A stretch of DNA of 64,000 nucleotides from Cucumis sativus (lineage: Eukaryota > Streptophyta > Magnoliopsida > Cucurbitales > Cucurbitaceae): contig NC_026655.2 in NCBI RefSeq assembly GCF_000004075.3, forward strand, positions 6,820,001 to 6,884,000, given 5' to 3'. This document shows, in pieces, positions 52,979 to 64,000 of the stretch. The notes under the pieces were generated by a model. It was not told the origin of the DNA and did no database searches. It saw only the letters and a list, made by a program, of their open reading frames with translations. The position numbers and the translations under genes were made by a program. Numbering within the stretch: position 1 is the stretch's first letter; every line of letters starts with the position of its first letter.

Positions 52979-53127
52979 TTTTAAAAAATTTGTAAATATA
53001 GTCAAATCTGTCAAAGTCTATCGCTGATAGATCATGTTACAAATATTGTTATGATAAATCATACGAGTTTATAAATGATAAAAGTTTATTATTGATATAT
53101 TTGATTATATTTATAACTTTTTTTAAT
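52979..53127. mobile_element. MITE-like inverted repeat, copy C (decayed)
   Basis: The left arm has AAAAAATTTGTAAATATAGTC and the right arm has GATTATATTTATAACTTTTT. Between them lie CTATCGCTGATAGATCATG and AAATGATAAAAG blocks shared with the copies at 7316 and 18993. The arms are diverged, so this is an old copy. No coding capacity. Confidence 0.5.
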
Positions 53128-54592
53128 AGAATATAGCTATTTTCTCTTTTATTTACTAAAATTTATAATATTCACAAATATCTCTTAAAAAGAAATGAAA
53201 GGCTAAAGGTTGGGAGGAATTTTGTTGGGCAGAAGCCAAGGCATGTAGGTGAGTGACACATTGACACCCATGTAGGTCCGAACGAAGAGGTGAGAAGTAG
53301 ACCCAATGGCCCAATTAACCACACTAGACTTCAATCAATACTTATTATTATTATATGCATCTTGGCAAAAACATAGATCCAAAAGAAATTAAATGTTGTT
53401 TTATAAAACAAAGAAATCAATTAAAAAAAAAAACAAATTTGAATTCAAAATAAATATTTTTTGTTTTGTTATAAATTAAAAAATGCAATAATAGTACATA
53501 TCATGTACTCCATAATTTTTTATAATATAATTAAAAAAATGATAATTTACTGTTTTCTTAAAATAAATTATAAATATACCAAACATGTTTTAATTAATTT
53601 TTTTCTTTCTTTGTTTTTTAAAAATAAAAACAAAATGAATCACTTGTGAATTGAATGCTTATGAATATGTCAAATTCTTCCTATTACTACCATTATCCAT
53701 GCCTTAAATTTTTTAAAAGGACAAAGAAAAGTAAGTTTTGTTACCTCTAAATAATGCTTATTATGTATAAATACATATTGCAATTGAGATAAAATTGGTT
53801 AAGGGAAATTTACATTTTTCATTTTCATTTTTCACATGTAGATAAAATTCACAATTGACTTTGATGAGATTTTTCATGATAGAGGCTCAATTATAATGAA
53901 TTTATGAAAAAAATATAGAGATTTATGTATATATATGAACTAAGCCTTAATATATTCTTACAACCATAAAAGTGATTTTTAACCAAAAATAATTATTATA
54001 GGTGTTCACAAATCTCATAAATACATATACATAATACACTATTGATTACTGAATATAATTTGAGAGAAAAACGATATTAGAACTAAATATTTGTCTAAAA
54101 TTGTGAGTTTAGAACAAAACTTGTACATTAATATGGTAAAATTTTAAAACTTAAAAAAATTCCAGTATTTTAAATGACATGTCAAATGTTAAATTCATAA
54201 AGTATGGATGGAATATATACAGCAAGAAATACATGGTAAATGAATCAAACTGATTGGATATATCCATTTGGTTAAAGAAGAATAAGGAGTAATTAACAAC
54301 TTTTGTAGGGAATAAGCACAAAATTATTTGCAATTTGCAACTTTATCATTAAAAAAGTTTACTTTGTATCATTTTATCTCCAAGGAAACATGTTTTGTGT
54401 CTTCATGAATTTTTCTCTAAAGTGAAACACAGCCCATTTTAATATGACAAAAAGTAAAATTTAAAAACAACAAAACATAGCTGGATACTACAAAATACTA
54501 AAGAGAAAATAGAAAGAAAACCCAGATGGAGGAAAAGAATATTAAAAATCAACTCAAAAACACCATTCTTCAATCCCTCCAAAACCCTCAGT
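53128..54592. other. Intergenic, no supported gene
   Basis: AT-rich sequence upstream of the first LEA_2 gene. A short, more complex block at 53210-53335 has no recognisable origin. No feature could be delimited. Confidence 0.45.
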
Positions 54593-54650
54593 CTTCAAAC
54601 TTCAAACTTCCAACTTCCAACTTCGAACTTCAAACTTCAAACACCAACTT
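54593..54650. repeat. Heptamer-type CTTCAAA/CTTCCAA repeat upstream of LEA_2 gene 1
   Basis: Seven or eight variant copies of a CTTCAAA-like heptamer in tandem, about 210 bp before the start codon at 54860. This puts them upstream of the likely TATA box (CTATATATT at 54778-54786). They may simply be a simple-sequence tract in the promoter. Confidence 0.75.
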
Positions 54651-54859
54651 TTTGACATAAATAGCCAAGAATAAATTGATTGCTTCATCATTGTCCTTCA
54701 ACAAATTTTTTTAAAAAAACCTCATCTTTTTATTCTTTTCTTTACCCTTCAAAATTCTCCCATCCAAGATATTCCCTCTATATATTCACTCACTAACTCT
54801 CTTCTCTTCATTCCCATTAACCCACCAAAAATTCAAGTTTTTTCTTAGCCTAAATATAA

Positions 54860-55546
54860 ATGAATAGTCCTAGCCACTTGCCCGTACACCACACGGACAC
54901 GCCAGAGCAGCACCCAACAGCTCCAACCAAGCGCCATCACTCCGCGCGTTACTACGCCCATCGTGTCAAAGAGAGCCTCACCACGCGCGTCTCAAAGCTC
55001 ATATGCGCCATTTTCTTGAGCCTATTATTAATTATAGGCATCATAACCTTCATATTGTGGCTAAGTTTACGACCCCACCGCCCACGATTTTTCATCCACG
55101 ATTTTACAGTTACGGGTTTGAGCCTTGAAAATGGCTTCGAAAGTGCCCAAATTGTCTTCAATGCCACGGCCCGAAACTCCAATCTCAATATTGGGATTTA
55201 CTACGACGCCATGTCGGGTTCGGTTTATTATAAGGAACAGAAAATAGGGTCGACGCCATTGCTGGATTCTTATTACGAAGGGCCGAAGACTACGAAGGTT
55301 CTTACGGCGGCGCTGAGTGGAGCGACGTTGAATATTGATAGGCAACGATGGATGGAAATAAGTAACGAGCGGTCAAAAGGAGTGGTGGTTTTCCGGTTGG
55401 AGATAACGTCGACCATCCGATTCAGGATATCGGCTTGGGATAGTAAGAGGCATGTAATGCATGCTAATTGCCCCGTCTCGGTGGGCTCCGATGGGATGAT
55501 TTTGCCTTCTTCTAAGGATCTTAGATGTCCAGTCTACTTTACTTGA
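54860..55546 (+). CDS. LEA_2 / NDR1-HIN1-like (NHL) membrane protein
   Basis: A single-exon gene of 228 residues. The N-terminus is a polar, His/Pro/Thr-rich cytosolic tail (1-46). One membrane segment follows at about 47-70 (LICAIFLSLLLIIGIITFIL), ending at the RPHRPRF motif common after it in NHL proteins. A lumenal or extracellular LEA_2 beta-sandwich (about 80-228) contains FNATARNSN and IGIYYD, the family's usual strand pair. NHL proteins sit at the plasma membrane or plasmodesmata and are linked to pathogen response and sugar transport; the role here is unknown. A TATA-like CTATATATT at 54778-54786 fits a start near 54810. It is the larger of two LEA_2 genes in this part of the window, 2.1 kb from the next. 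Confidence 0.9.
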   Translation: MNSPSHLPVHHTDTPEQHPTAPTKRHHSARYYAHRVKESLTTRVSKLICAIFLSLLLIIGIITFILWLSLRPHRPRFFIHDFTVTGLSLENGFESAQIVFNATARNSNLNIGIYYDAMSGSVYYKEQKIGSTPLLDSYYEGPKTTKVLTAALSGATLNIDRQRWMEISNERSKGVVVFRLEITSTIRFRISAWDSKRHVMHANCPVSVGSDGMILPSSKDLRCPVYFT

Positions 55547-57244
55547 TTTTAACGTTCTCTTATCTTTTTTTAAAAATATTAGATTTGTGTTTGGGTTTGG
55601 AAATTTGTTGGATTAATATTTTAATTGTTTGTGTGATTTGGTAATTGGGGAACATTTTAAAACGGTAATTCAATTTTATTATTGTTTTAGAAAAGTGTGT
55701 TTATTAATGCAGTTTTAGTTAACCCTAAAGTTGGGGATTGTTGCACTCAAATATTATTCGACGAAAGTTTTCATAGTTTAGGAGGATAATTATTGATTAA
55801 TTAATTAGAGTTTTAAAGAGTTGTTTAATTAAAAGGATTTTGATTATTATTTTGTTTTGGGTGATGCTTAAGTGAGGAGGCTTGAGCTTTTCCTTTCTTC
55901 TTGAGGCATTTCTTGTGTTTTAAGTATGTTCTTTTACTCTGCCTGTGCTGTGGAAAAAGATATCAGTACTCATTTTCATAATTATTTTTCATTATACTTA
56001 ACAAAACAATCCATTTATTCCCGTTCATTTCTTTTCCTATATTTTATAAATAACTTTATCTTCCCTTCATTTCAAAGACTATTTACCAAATATAGAAAAC
56101 AATCTTAAATAAACTATGAGAAATTTGAAATCGGGGAAATTGCATTAGATGAATTTTTTTTAAAGAAAAAAACAGTTTGTAACACCTCCTCATATTACAA
56201 ATTTAACAAATATAATGATAATAAGACGATAATCTGCATTTAAATTTGTTATTTTTACAATATTAAAAATGTAAGTGATATGAACTCTATTATTACAATC
56301 TTTTTGCTATTTTTACCAACTCTCCTTGAAATTATTCATGGTAACATGAAATAAAATCAAAATAAAATAAAGAAACCACAAGCTCAAGTAGCTTTTATGA
56401 GCTTCATTTGAAATAAAACAAATCTAAATCTAAATAGTTATTGTTTAGAGTTTGGTTGAGACTACTAATAAAATGTTAAAAAGTATCAAATTTGACAAAA
56501 TATTTACAACAAACAGTAAAATTTTTAGATTCTATGAATGTATAGACATTGATATACTTCTATTAGTAACATTGATAAACAATGAGAGAAGTCTATCAAT
56601 TTTTATCATTAATAAAATACAAAATTTTGCTATAAATTATAAATACTTTTAATTTATTTTGTTATTTTTAAGAGTGTTCCCAATAACTAATTGAATAATT
56701 TAAGGAATATTTTATAAAAAAATTCACTTAACTAATGGCTTGTTGTTTGATAACTAGTACTTTGATTTTCTAATTTTAAAAACAAAGCTTATAAACACGA
56801 CTTCCCCTCCCCATTTAAAACCAAAGTCCAAATTATTGGTAGCTATATCTCAATTTTTTTTAAAAAAAAAGTTCTATATACTACAAAAGTTAGATCAACC
56901 ATTCGAAATCTACCAATGATATACCATATTGGTTAAGTAGAAGGGTTTATTAATGATAAAATCCGTAAGAGATAAGATTTTGATATATTATAATTTCTAT
57001 TGACAAAAAATAGTTTTACTAATTTAAACACACTTAGACTTAGAGATGTATGTCTAAAAGGGGAAAGTAGTGGGAACATATTGTTGGGGTTTGAAGTAAG
57101 GAATCCCAACTCAAGTTTTTCCAAATTAAATGATAAATGACTCAAAAGTTCACACTTTACACCTAAGAAATCTCCTTTAAATGTCAGAGATGAAATACAT
57201 ATGATATGTAAAAAGAACACAAAAGTTATGAACTAAAAGCAAAC
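55547..57244. other. Intergenic between the two LEA_2 genes
   Basis: The 3' UTR of the first LEA_2 gene, then AT-rich DNA. A decayed member of the inverted-repeat family lies at about 56476-56652. No gene is supported. Confidence 0.5.
56476..56652. mobile_element. MITE-like inverted repeat, copy D (decayed)
   Basis: Contains TTTGACAAAATATTTACAA on the left and AAAATTTTGCTATAAATTATAA on the right, with paired TAGACATTGATA and GTCTATCAATTTTTATCATT blocks in between. This is the same arrangement as the better copies at 7316 and 18993. Ends are approximate. Confidence 0.5.
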
Positions 57245-57514
57245 TGTTGGTGATATATAATTAAATTTGCCTTCAACCACAAGCTTAAGCTTTTGGATGA
57301 ATTGGTGGTTTAATATGGTATCAGAGCAGGTGGTCCAGGGAGGTCCTGTGTTCAAGCCCCTGTATTGTCGTTTCCTCCCCAATTAAAATCAATTTCCACT
57401 TGTTGGGCCTTTCAGATATTTCAAGCCCACAAGTGAGGGGGAGTGTTGGTGATATATAATTAAATTTGCCTTCAACCACAAGCTTAAGCTTTTGGATGAA
57501 TTGGTGGTTTAATA
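57245..57514 (+). mobile_element. TRIM (terminal-repeat retrotransposon in miniature)
   Basis: A 270-bp nonautonomous LTR element. Two direct repeats of 71 bp, at 57245-57315 and 57444-57514, are identical base for base and start TGTTGG. Directly after the left repeat is the primer-binding site TGGTATCAGAGC (57316-57327), complementary to initiator tRNA-Met as in many plant LTR elements. Directly before the right repeat is a purine tract, AAGTGAGGGGGAG (57431-57443). The element is flanked by the 5-bp target duplication CAAAC at 57240-57244 and 57515-57519. No protein is encoded, so it must have been mobilised by an autonomous relative. The repeats end in ATA instead of the usual CA. Their identity argues for a recent insertion. 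The element lies only 143 bp upstream of the second LEA_2 start codon. Confidence 0.92.
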
Positions 57515-57657
57515 CAAACTCTTCTTTCCAACGAACTCAAACAAATATTACACCAAAATTGCTTTACCTTTCTTCATCACAAAGAAACTACACCCTCTAT
57601 ATCTGCATCGACTTCACTCTCAAACTTCAACTAAACACATAAAAACCCTAAAAAATA

Positions 57658-58239
57658 ATGACTTCCAAGAGAGGCGGCTCCAATTCTGATATCTACATAT
57701 GGTTTCTTCAGGTTCTAACAATTCTAGTATTGGCTTTCTTGGCCATATGGGCCACTCTAACCCCTAGAACTCCTACTTTCACCATCACCAATATGGATTT
57801 GAAGCCATATATTCGAAACGACACCGCTCTCGCAACCACAAACTCTTCTTTCTTAGCCTTTAATGTGACCATCTCAAATCCCAACAAAATGATTGGTGTT
57901 TTCTTGGATGAGATTAATGTAACAATAGGCTGCAACAACGAGAGCCTAATTGGGTCGAGGTCGTGGTCGAAGTCAATGGCAGGATTTTATTTGGGGCACA
58001 GCGTAAGTGATTTGAAGGAGGTTGACTTGAGTGTTGATGATAATGAATTGTCATTGTGTAGGAAAGTGGATTATTATTTGAGGGTTGGGGTGGATACGGG
58101 TGTTAGATATAAGATTATGTGGTTCATAACCAGGCATCATGGGTTAGTTTTTGAAGATTATATTGAAATTGGCTACGGTCATGGGCAAATGCTAGGAACA
58201 ACACAAATGAAGTTAAAGCTAAGTTTTACCAATTTGTAG
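57658..58239 (+). CDS. Small LEA_2 / NHL-like membrane protein
   Basis: A single-exon gene of 193 residues. A short polar N-terminus (MTSKRGGSNSD) precedes a membrane segment at about 13-33 (YIWFLQVLTILVLAFLAIWA). A LEA_2-type domain follows, with TFTITNMDLKP, the N-P-N strand motif FNVTISNPNKMIG, and several N-glycosylation sites (NDT, NSS, NVT). Compared with the neighbour at 54860 it lacks the long N-terminal tail and is diverged in sequence, so the two are not a fresh duplicate. The role is unknown; the family is membrane-anchored and often stress- or pathogen-responsive. A TRIM element sits just upstream and may now contribute to its promoter or leader. A weak CTATATC lies near 57597. 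Confidence 0.85.
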   Translation: MTSKRGGSNSDIYIWFLQVLTILVLAFLAIWATLTPRTPTFTITNMDLKPYIRNDTALATTNSSFLAFNVTISNPNKMIGVFLDEINVTIGCNNESLIGSRSWSKSMAGFYLGHSVSDLKEVDLSVDDNELSLCRKVDYYLRVGVDTGVRYKIMWFITRHHGLVFEDYIEIGYGHGQMLGTTQMKLKLSFTNL

Positions 58240-59303
58240 TTAACCCTTGGCTTTGCAAATTTCTTTGGGTTTTAAGTTAGATCCAAATTCCTATGTTTTT
58301 TCTTTTCTCTCGTCTGAGATTTGTAATTTGTATTAATACTTAGATATGTATTTGGAGTAGTAACAGTTTTTATATAAAGATGAGTATCGTGTAGGATATA
58401 AACTCATAAATTAAATGTACCAAAAAGAACTAAAACTTAATCGTTCTACAAAACTTTGATTTGTTATCAATTAATTTAAAATTACAAACGTCTAACTATT
58501 TAACAGAGACTGTTTAGCATAAAAGCAATTAGAAATTGTTACATAAAATTCTCCGTTCCGAAAATGATTGAAAGACAACTTTATAAAAGAATCATAAAAT
58601 GTTATATAAAAGGAAAAACATGATGTGTACGTCATTATCTTGAACCTACTACAGTTTACCAAATTAATAGTTTAATACATCTGTAGATCATTTAATGATT
58701 CATTGCATTTAAAGATAAGAAGAGTAATTTATATACTACTTTGACCCAACTAACATCTAACCACAAATACGAAACTTGAGATTATTTGACTCCAAGACAA
58801 AAAATTGAAAAAGCCAACAAAAACTTAACTCAACTATCATTAACATATTAAGAAAAAAAAGAATTTGAAAAAAAAGAATTTGATACACTATTTTGGCATG
58901 AAATGTGACCTAATCCATTCATCTCCCTTCTTCACACTCAATATAGAACCAAAGTGTCTCATGCTATTTGTTTCTAGGTTTAGATTTTGAAAATTAAGGT
59001 ATGTTTGATTTAATTTTAAAAATTTAAGTCATTCAAAAGAGAAAAGAGGTATTTGTTAACTAGTCAAAATAGTTTTTGAAACAATTTCAGGTATATTTTA
59101 AAGAGTTGGTTTTACTAAAACAGTTTAAATAAAAATAATTTTTTTCACTATTTTTGAGTTTTAACTAAGAAAAAAAAAGATTTTTCCTTTTAGAATTTGA
59201 TTAAGAATCTAAATATATATGTTTCTACACGAAATTTTGAGAAAGAACCATAATTTTGAACTTAAGATAAAATAACAAAATGATTGTAAATTGAAAAACT
59301 TAC

Positions 59304-59436
59304 TTAAAATATTTACAAAAACTATAAAAGTCTATCGATGTGTATCAACGTATTGAAAGACATCGACAAAAGTCTATTAATGTTTATCATTTATAGAATA
59401 TGAAACTTTGTTGTATTTTAAAAATATTTTAATTTA
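59304..59436. mobile_element. MITE-like inverted repeat, copy E (decayed)
   Basis: Contains AAAATATTTACAAAAACTAT on the left and a diverged CTTTGTTGTATTTTAAAAATA on the right, with AAGTCTATCGATG and AAGTCTATTAATGTTTATCAT blocks. It resembles the other family members, but its terminal arms are the poorest. Confidence 0.4.
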
Positions 59437-59950
59437 TTATTCTATATTTTGAAAATACCTTAAAATAAACAAATACTTTTAAATGCGTTATCCAACAAGG
59501 ACTCACTAGTTCAATATATGAACTAGTTTCTTGATTTTATTGGTCATTAGGTTTTGACTAAATTTACCTATATAATTACTTATACTATCCCAATATGGAT
59601 GAATAAGTTTAGAGACCAAACTTATAATTTAAATCTCAAACAAATAACATACACACTTGTACTTATATGGATTTATGTTAATTAATGTAGTATATATTAA
59701 CTAAAAATTAATATATAGTTCAAAGTCAATACACGTGTGGTTGAAAGTTATTTTTGGATTAAAGAAATGAAAAGTCATCAAATAATTGTTAAAAAACAAA
59801 TGAAGAGTTGATTAATTGGGGGGAAAGGATCGTAAGACTTGGTGAGTTGAATAACATAGTTGAAATTAATTTGTTAGGATTGATATAGTGTTTGAAAGTA
59901 CTTTGATCTTATGCTCATTTTTCTTAGGTTACTGACGTGGTAATATCATT

Positions 59951-60070
59951 AATTAAGATGATGAATAATAGTCTTAAGATTTTAAAAATTCTGGTTCATA
60001 TGGTTAGACCCATAATTAAGATGGTGAATAATAGTCAAGATTTTGAAAATTCCGGTTCATATATGGTTGC
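59951..60070. repeat. 62-bp imperfect tandem duplication
   Basis: Two copies of a block that runs TAATTAAGATG, then TGAATAATAGTC, then GGTTCATAT. They start near 59951 and 60013 and differ by small changes and indels. Confidence 0.75.
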
Positions 60071-60608
60071 CACATTAAAAAATGTGGAAGAACAATTCTC
60101 TAATTAATTGATCATACCATCCTAATTAAATAATTGATGTCTAAACTTTTAGTTTATTTTAATATGGATTTCAAAGCTGCTCTATTTCCTCCTCCCTTCC
60201 TGACATTTATACAGCAAGAATGGTTGCTGTTTGAGAAGTTGGAATTTAAATTCACATTCAATAATTGTGTTGAGAGATGTTGACGAGTTGAAAGCGTGAA
60301 AATGGTAGAAAACTTTGATAATTGAAATCATATTATCATAAGTGAATCAATGATTTGAGATGGTACAAGAGTAAAGTGGTTTTATGTTCAAATTCTCCTT
60401 TACTCTTTTTGTAGTGATTCAAATCAATCAATGATAATATATTCTGAGAACGTTTGACCTTTTAGACAAGTAATATATGCTTAGGTAAGCTACCTGTTCT
60501 CAAATTTTGATACATGTGATCGGATCCTTAATTAAAGAAACACCACAATTAATTTTCCTAGTAAATGTCTCATCATCTTTCTCAAAGAAAAAATCTGATT
60601 TCTTATCC

Positions 60609-63285
<2,677 letters not shown>

Positions 63286-64000
63286 AGTATATGCCTTTGA
63301 AATGACTTATTTTTAGTGATTGTAATGAAGCAGAGTGTATGCATGTTCCATTACTTTCAAAGTTGTATCGAGGAGTACATGGCATTATTTTCGAAAGTGT
63401 ATTAGGGCTTTTATTCCATTGGCAAATGGATTATTTAACTAGGAGTTAGGTAGAGATGTGGAGGTGATTTAACTTGTGACAGTGTAAGTGTTTAAAATTT
63501 CAATATTATGAGAAAAATGTCATGGAAATCAACGAAAAGAAAATTTAGTTGGTTAGTGATACTCAAAGAACCAATTTAAAGTGGTTTTTTTTACGAACAT
63601 GATATTTATTTTAAGTGACATTTCACAACGATTTTACAAATTTTAGTTTAATTTTTTTGTCAAACATGATTATTTATGATTATTTTAGATGAAAGTGATT
63701 TTTTTAACATGTAAAGAAAAGAGATTTTAGCCATGCAAATATTACTCTCAAAACACAACCTAATCTTCTATCCATTTGTATTTTAAAATTTAACACAACC
63801 TAATCTTCTATCTATATATATTTTAAAATTTTAAAACCTCTTTCATTTTCTCCAATCATTATCTCCTTTTTTTTTTCTCCTAATTCTTCCACTTTCAAGA
63901 TATATTTTATTTTATTTTTGTTTGATTTTACGTTCCAACCAATTCACAAAACATGATTATCAGCTTGTTGCACTAAAAAAAAATAAGATGAACGATAGCT
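63286..64000. other. 3' flank of the receptor kinase
   Basis: The CRK 3' UTR, then AT-rich DNA to the window edge. A 40-bp tandem duplication (ACACAACCTAATCTTCTAT followed by a TTTTAAAATTT tail) spans about 63753-63833. No gene is supported. Confidence 0.5.

Larger units (their letters stand above)
58240..60608. other. Intergenic upstream of the receptor kinase
   Basis: AT-rich, no supported gene. It contains a decayed inverted-repeat family copy at about 59304-59436 and a roughly 62-bp imperfect tandem duplication at 59951-60070. The promoter of the receptor kinase should lie at the right end. Confidence 0.5.

Overview
The window is nuclear DNA from a flowering plant. Its genes have GT-AG introns, plant-type promoters, and plant-specific families: HD-ZIP IV, RIC/CRIB, XTH, GA 2-oxidase, PPDK regulatory protein, LEA_2/NHL and a DUF26 receptor kinase. 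The noncoding DNA is very AT-rich, and a short inverted-repeat family built on an AAATATAGCAAAA core recurs through it. From memory this looks like a cucurbit (cucumber or melon type) genome, but that is inference and no alignment was run.

Layout. 1.1-3.3 kb: the first two coding exons of an HD-ZIP IV homeobox gene (minus strand) whose remaining exons are not in the window. 11.0-12.7 kb: a complete ROP-interactive CRIB protein (minus). 16.7-17.5 kb: NTF2 (minus). 21.6-22.8 kb: an XTH8-like xyloglucan endotransglucosylase/hydrolase (plus), tail to tail with a hexameric polyubiquitin gene at 23.4-24.7 kb (minus). 26.9-30.9 kb: a ten-exon ER-type DnaJ membrane protein (minus). 31-39 kb: gene-poor, with simple repeats, a 31-bp minisatellite and a weak candidate for a small spliced transcript. 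39.3-41.0 kb: a gibberellin 2-oxidase of the GA2ox7/8 type (plus). 42.7-44.3 kb: the PPDK regulatory protein (plus), tail to tail with a plant-specific single-pass membrane protein of unknown function at 45.4-46.9 kb (minus). 47.4-54.8 kb: AT-rich and without genes. 54.9 and 57.7 kb: two intronless LEA_2/NHL membrane proteins (plus). A 270-bp TRIM retroelement with identical terminal repeats lies just upstream of the second. 60.6-63.3 kb: a full-length cysteine-rich receptor-like kinase (plus).

Together the genes read as an ordinary euchromatic plant segment. They cover growth control (GA catabolism, cell-wall remodelling, ROP signalling, an epidermal homeobox factor), housekeeping (ubiquitin, NTF2, DnaJ) and membrane or defence-type proteins (NHL, CRK). 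They do not form one pathway. I reconstructed exon structures by hand from splice consensus and frame continuity. The most notable items are the young TRIM insertion, the in-frame stop-free intron 2 of the PPDK regulatory gene, the 18-nt first coding exon of the unknown membrane protein, the inverted-repeat family, and the isolated 5' end of the HD-ZIP IV gene. I saw no clear sign of a wholly new biological system.
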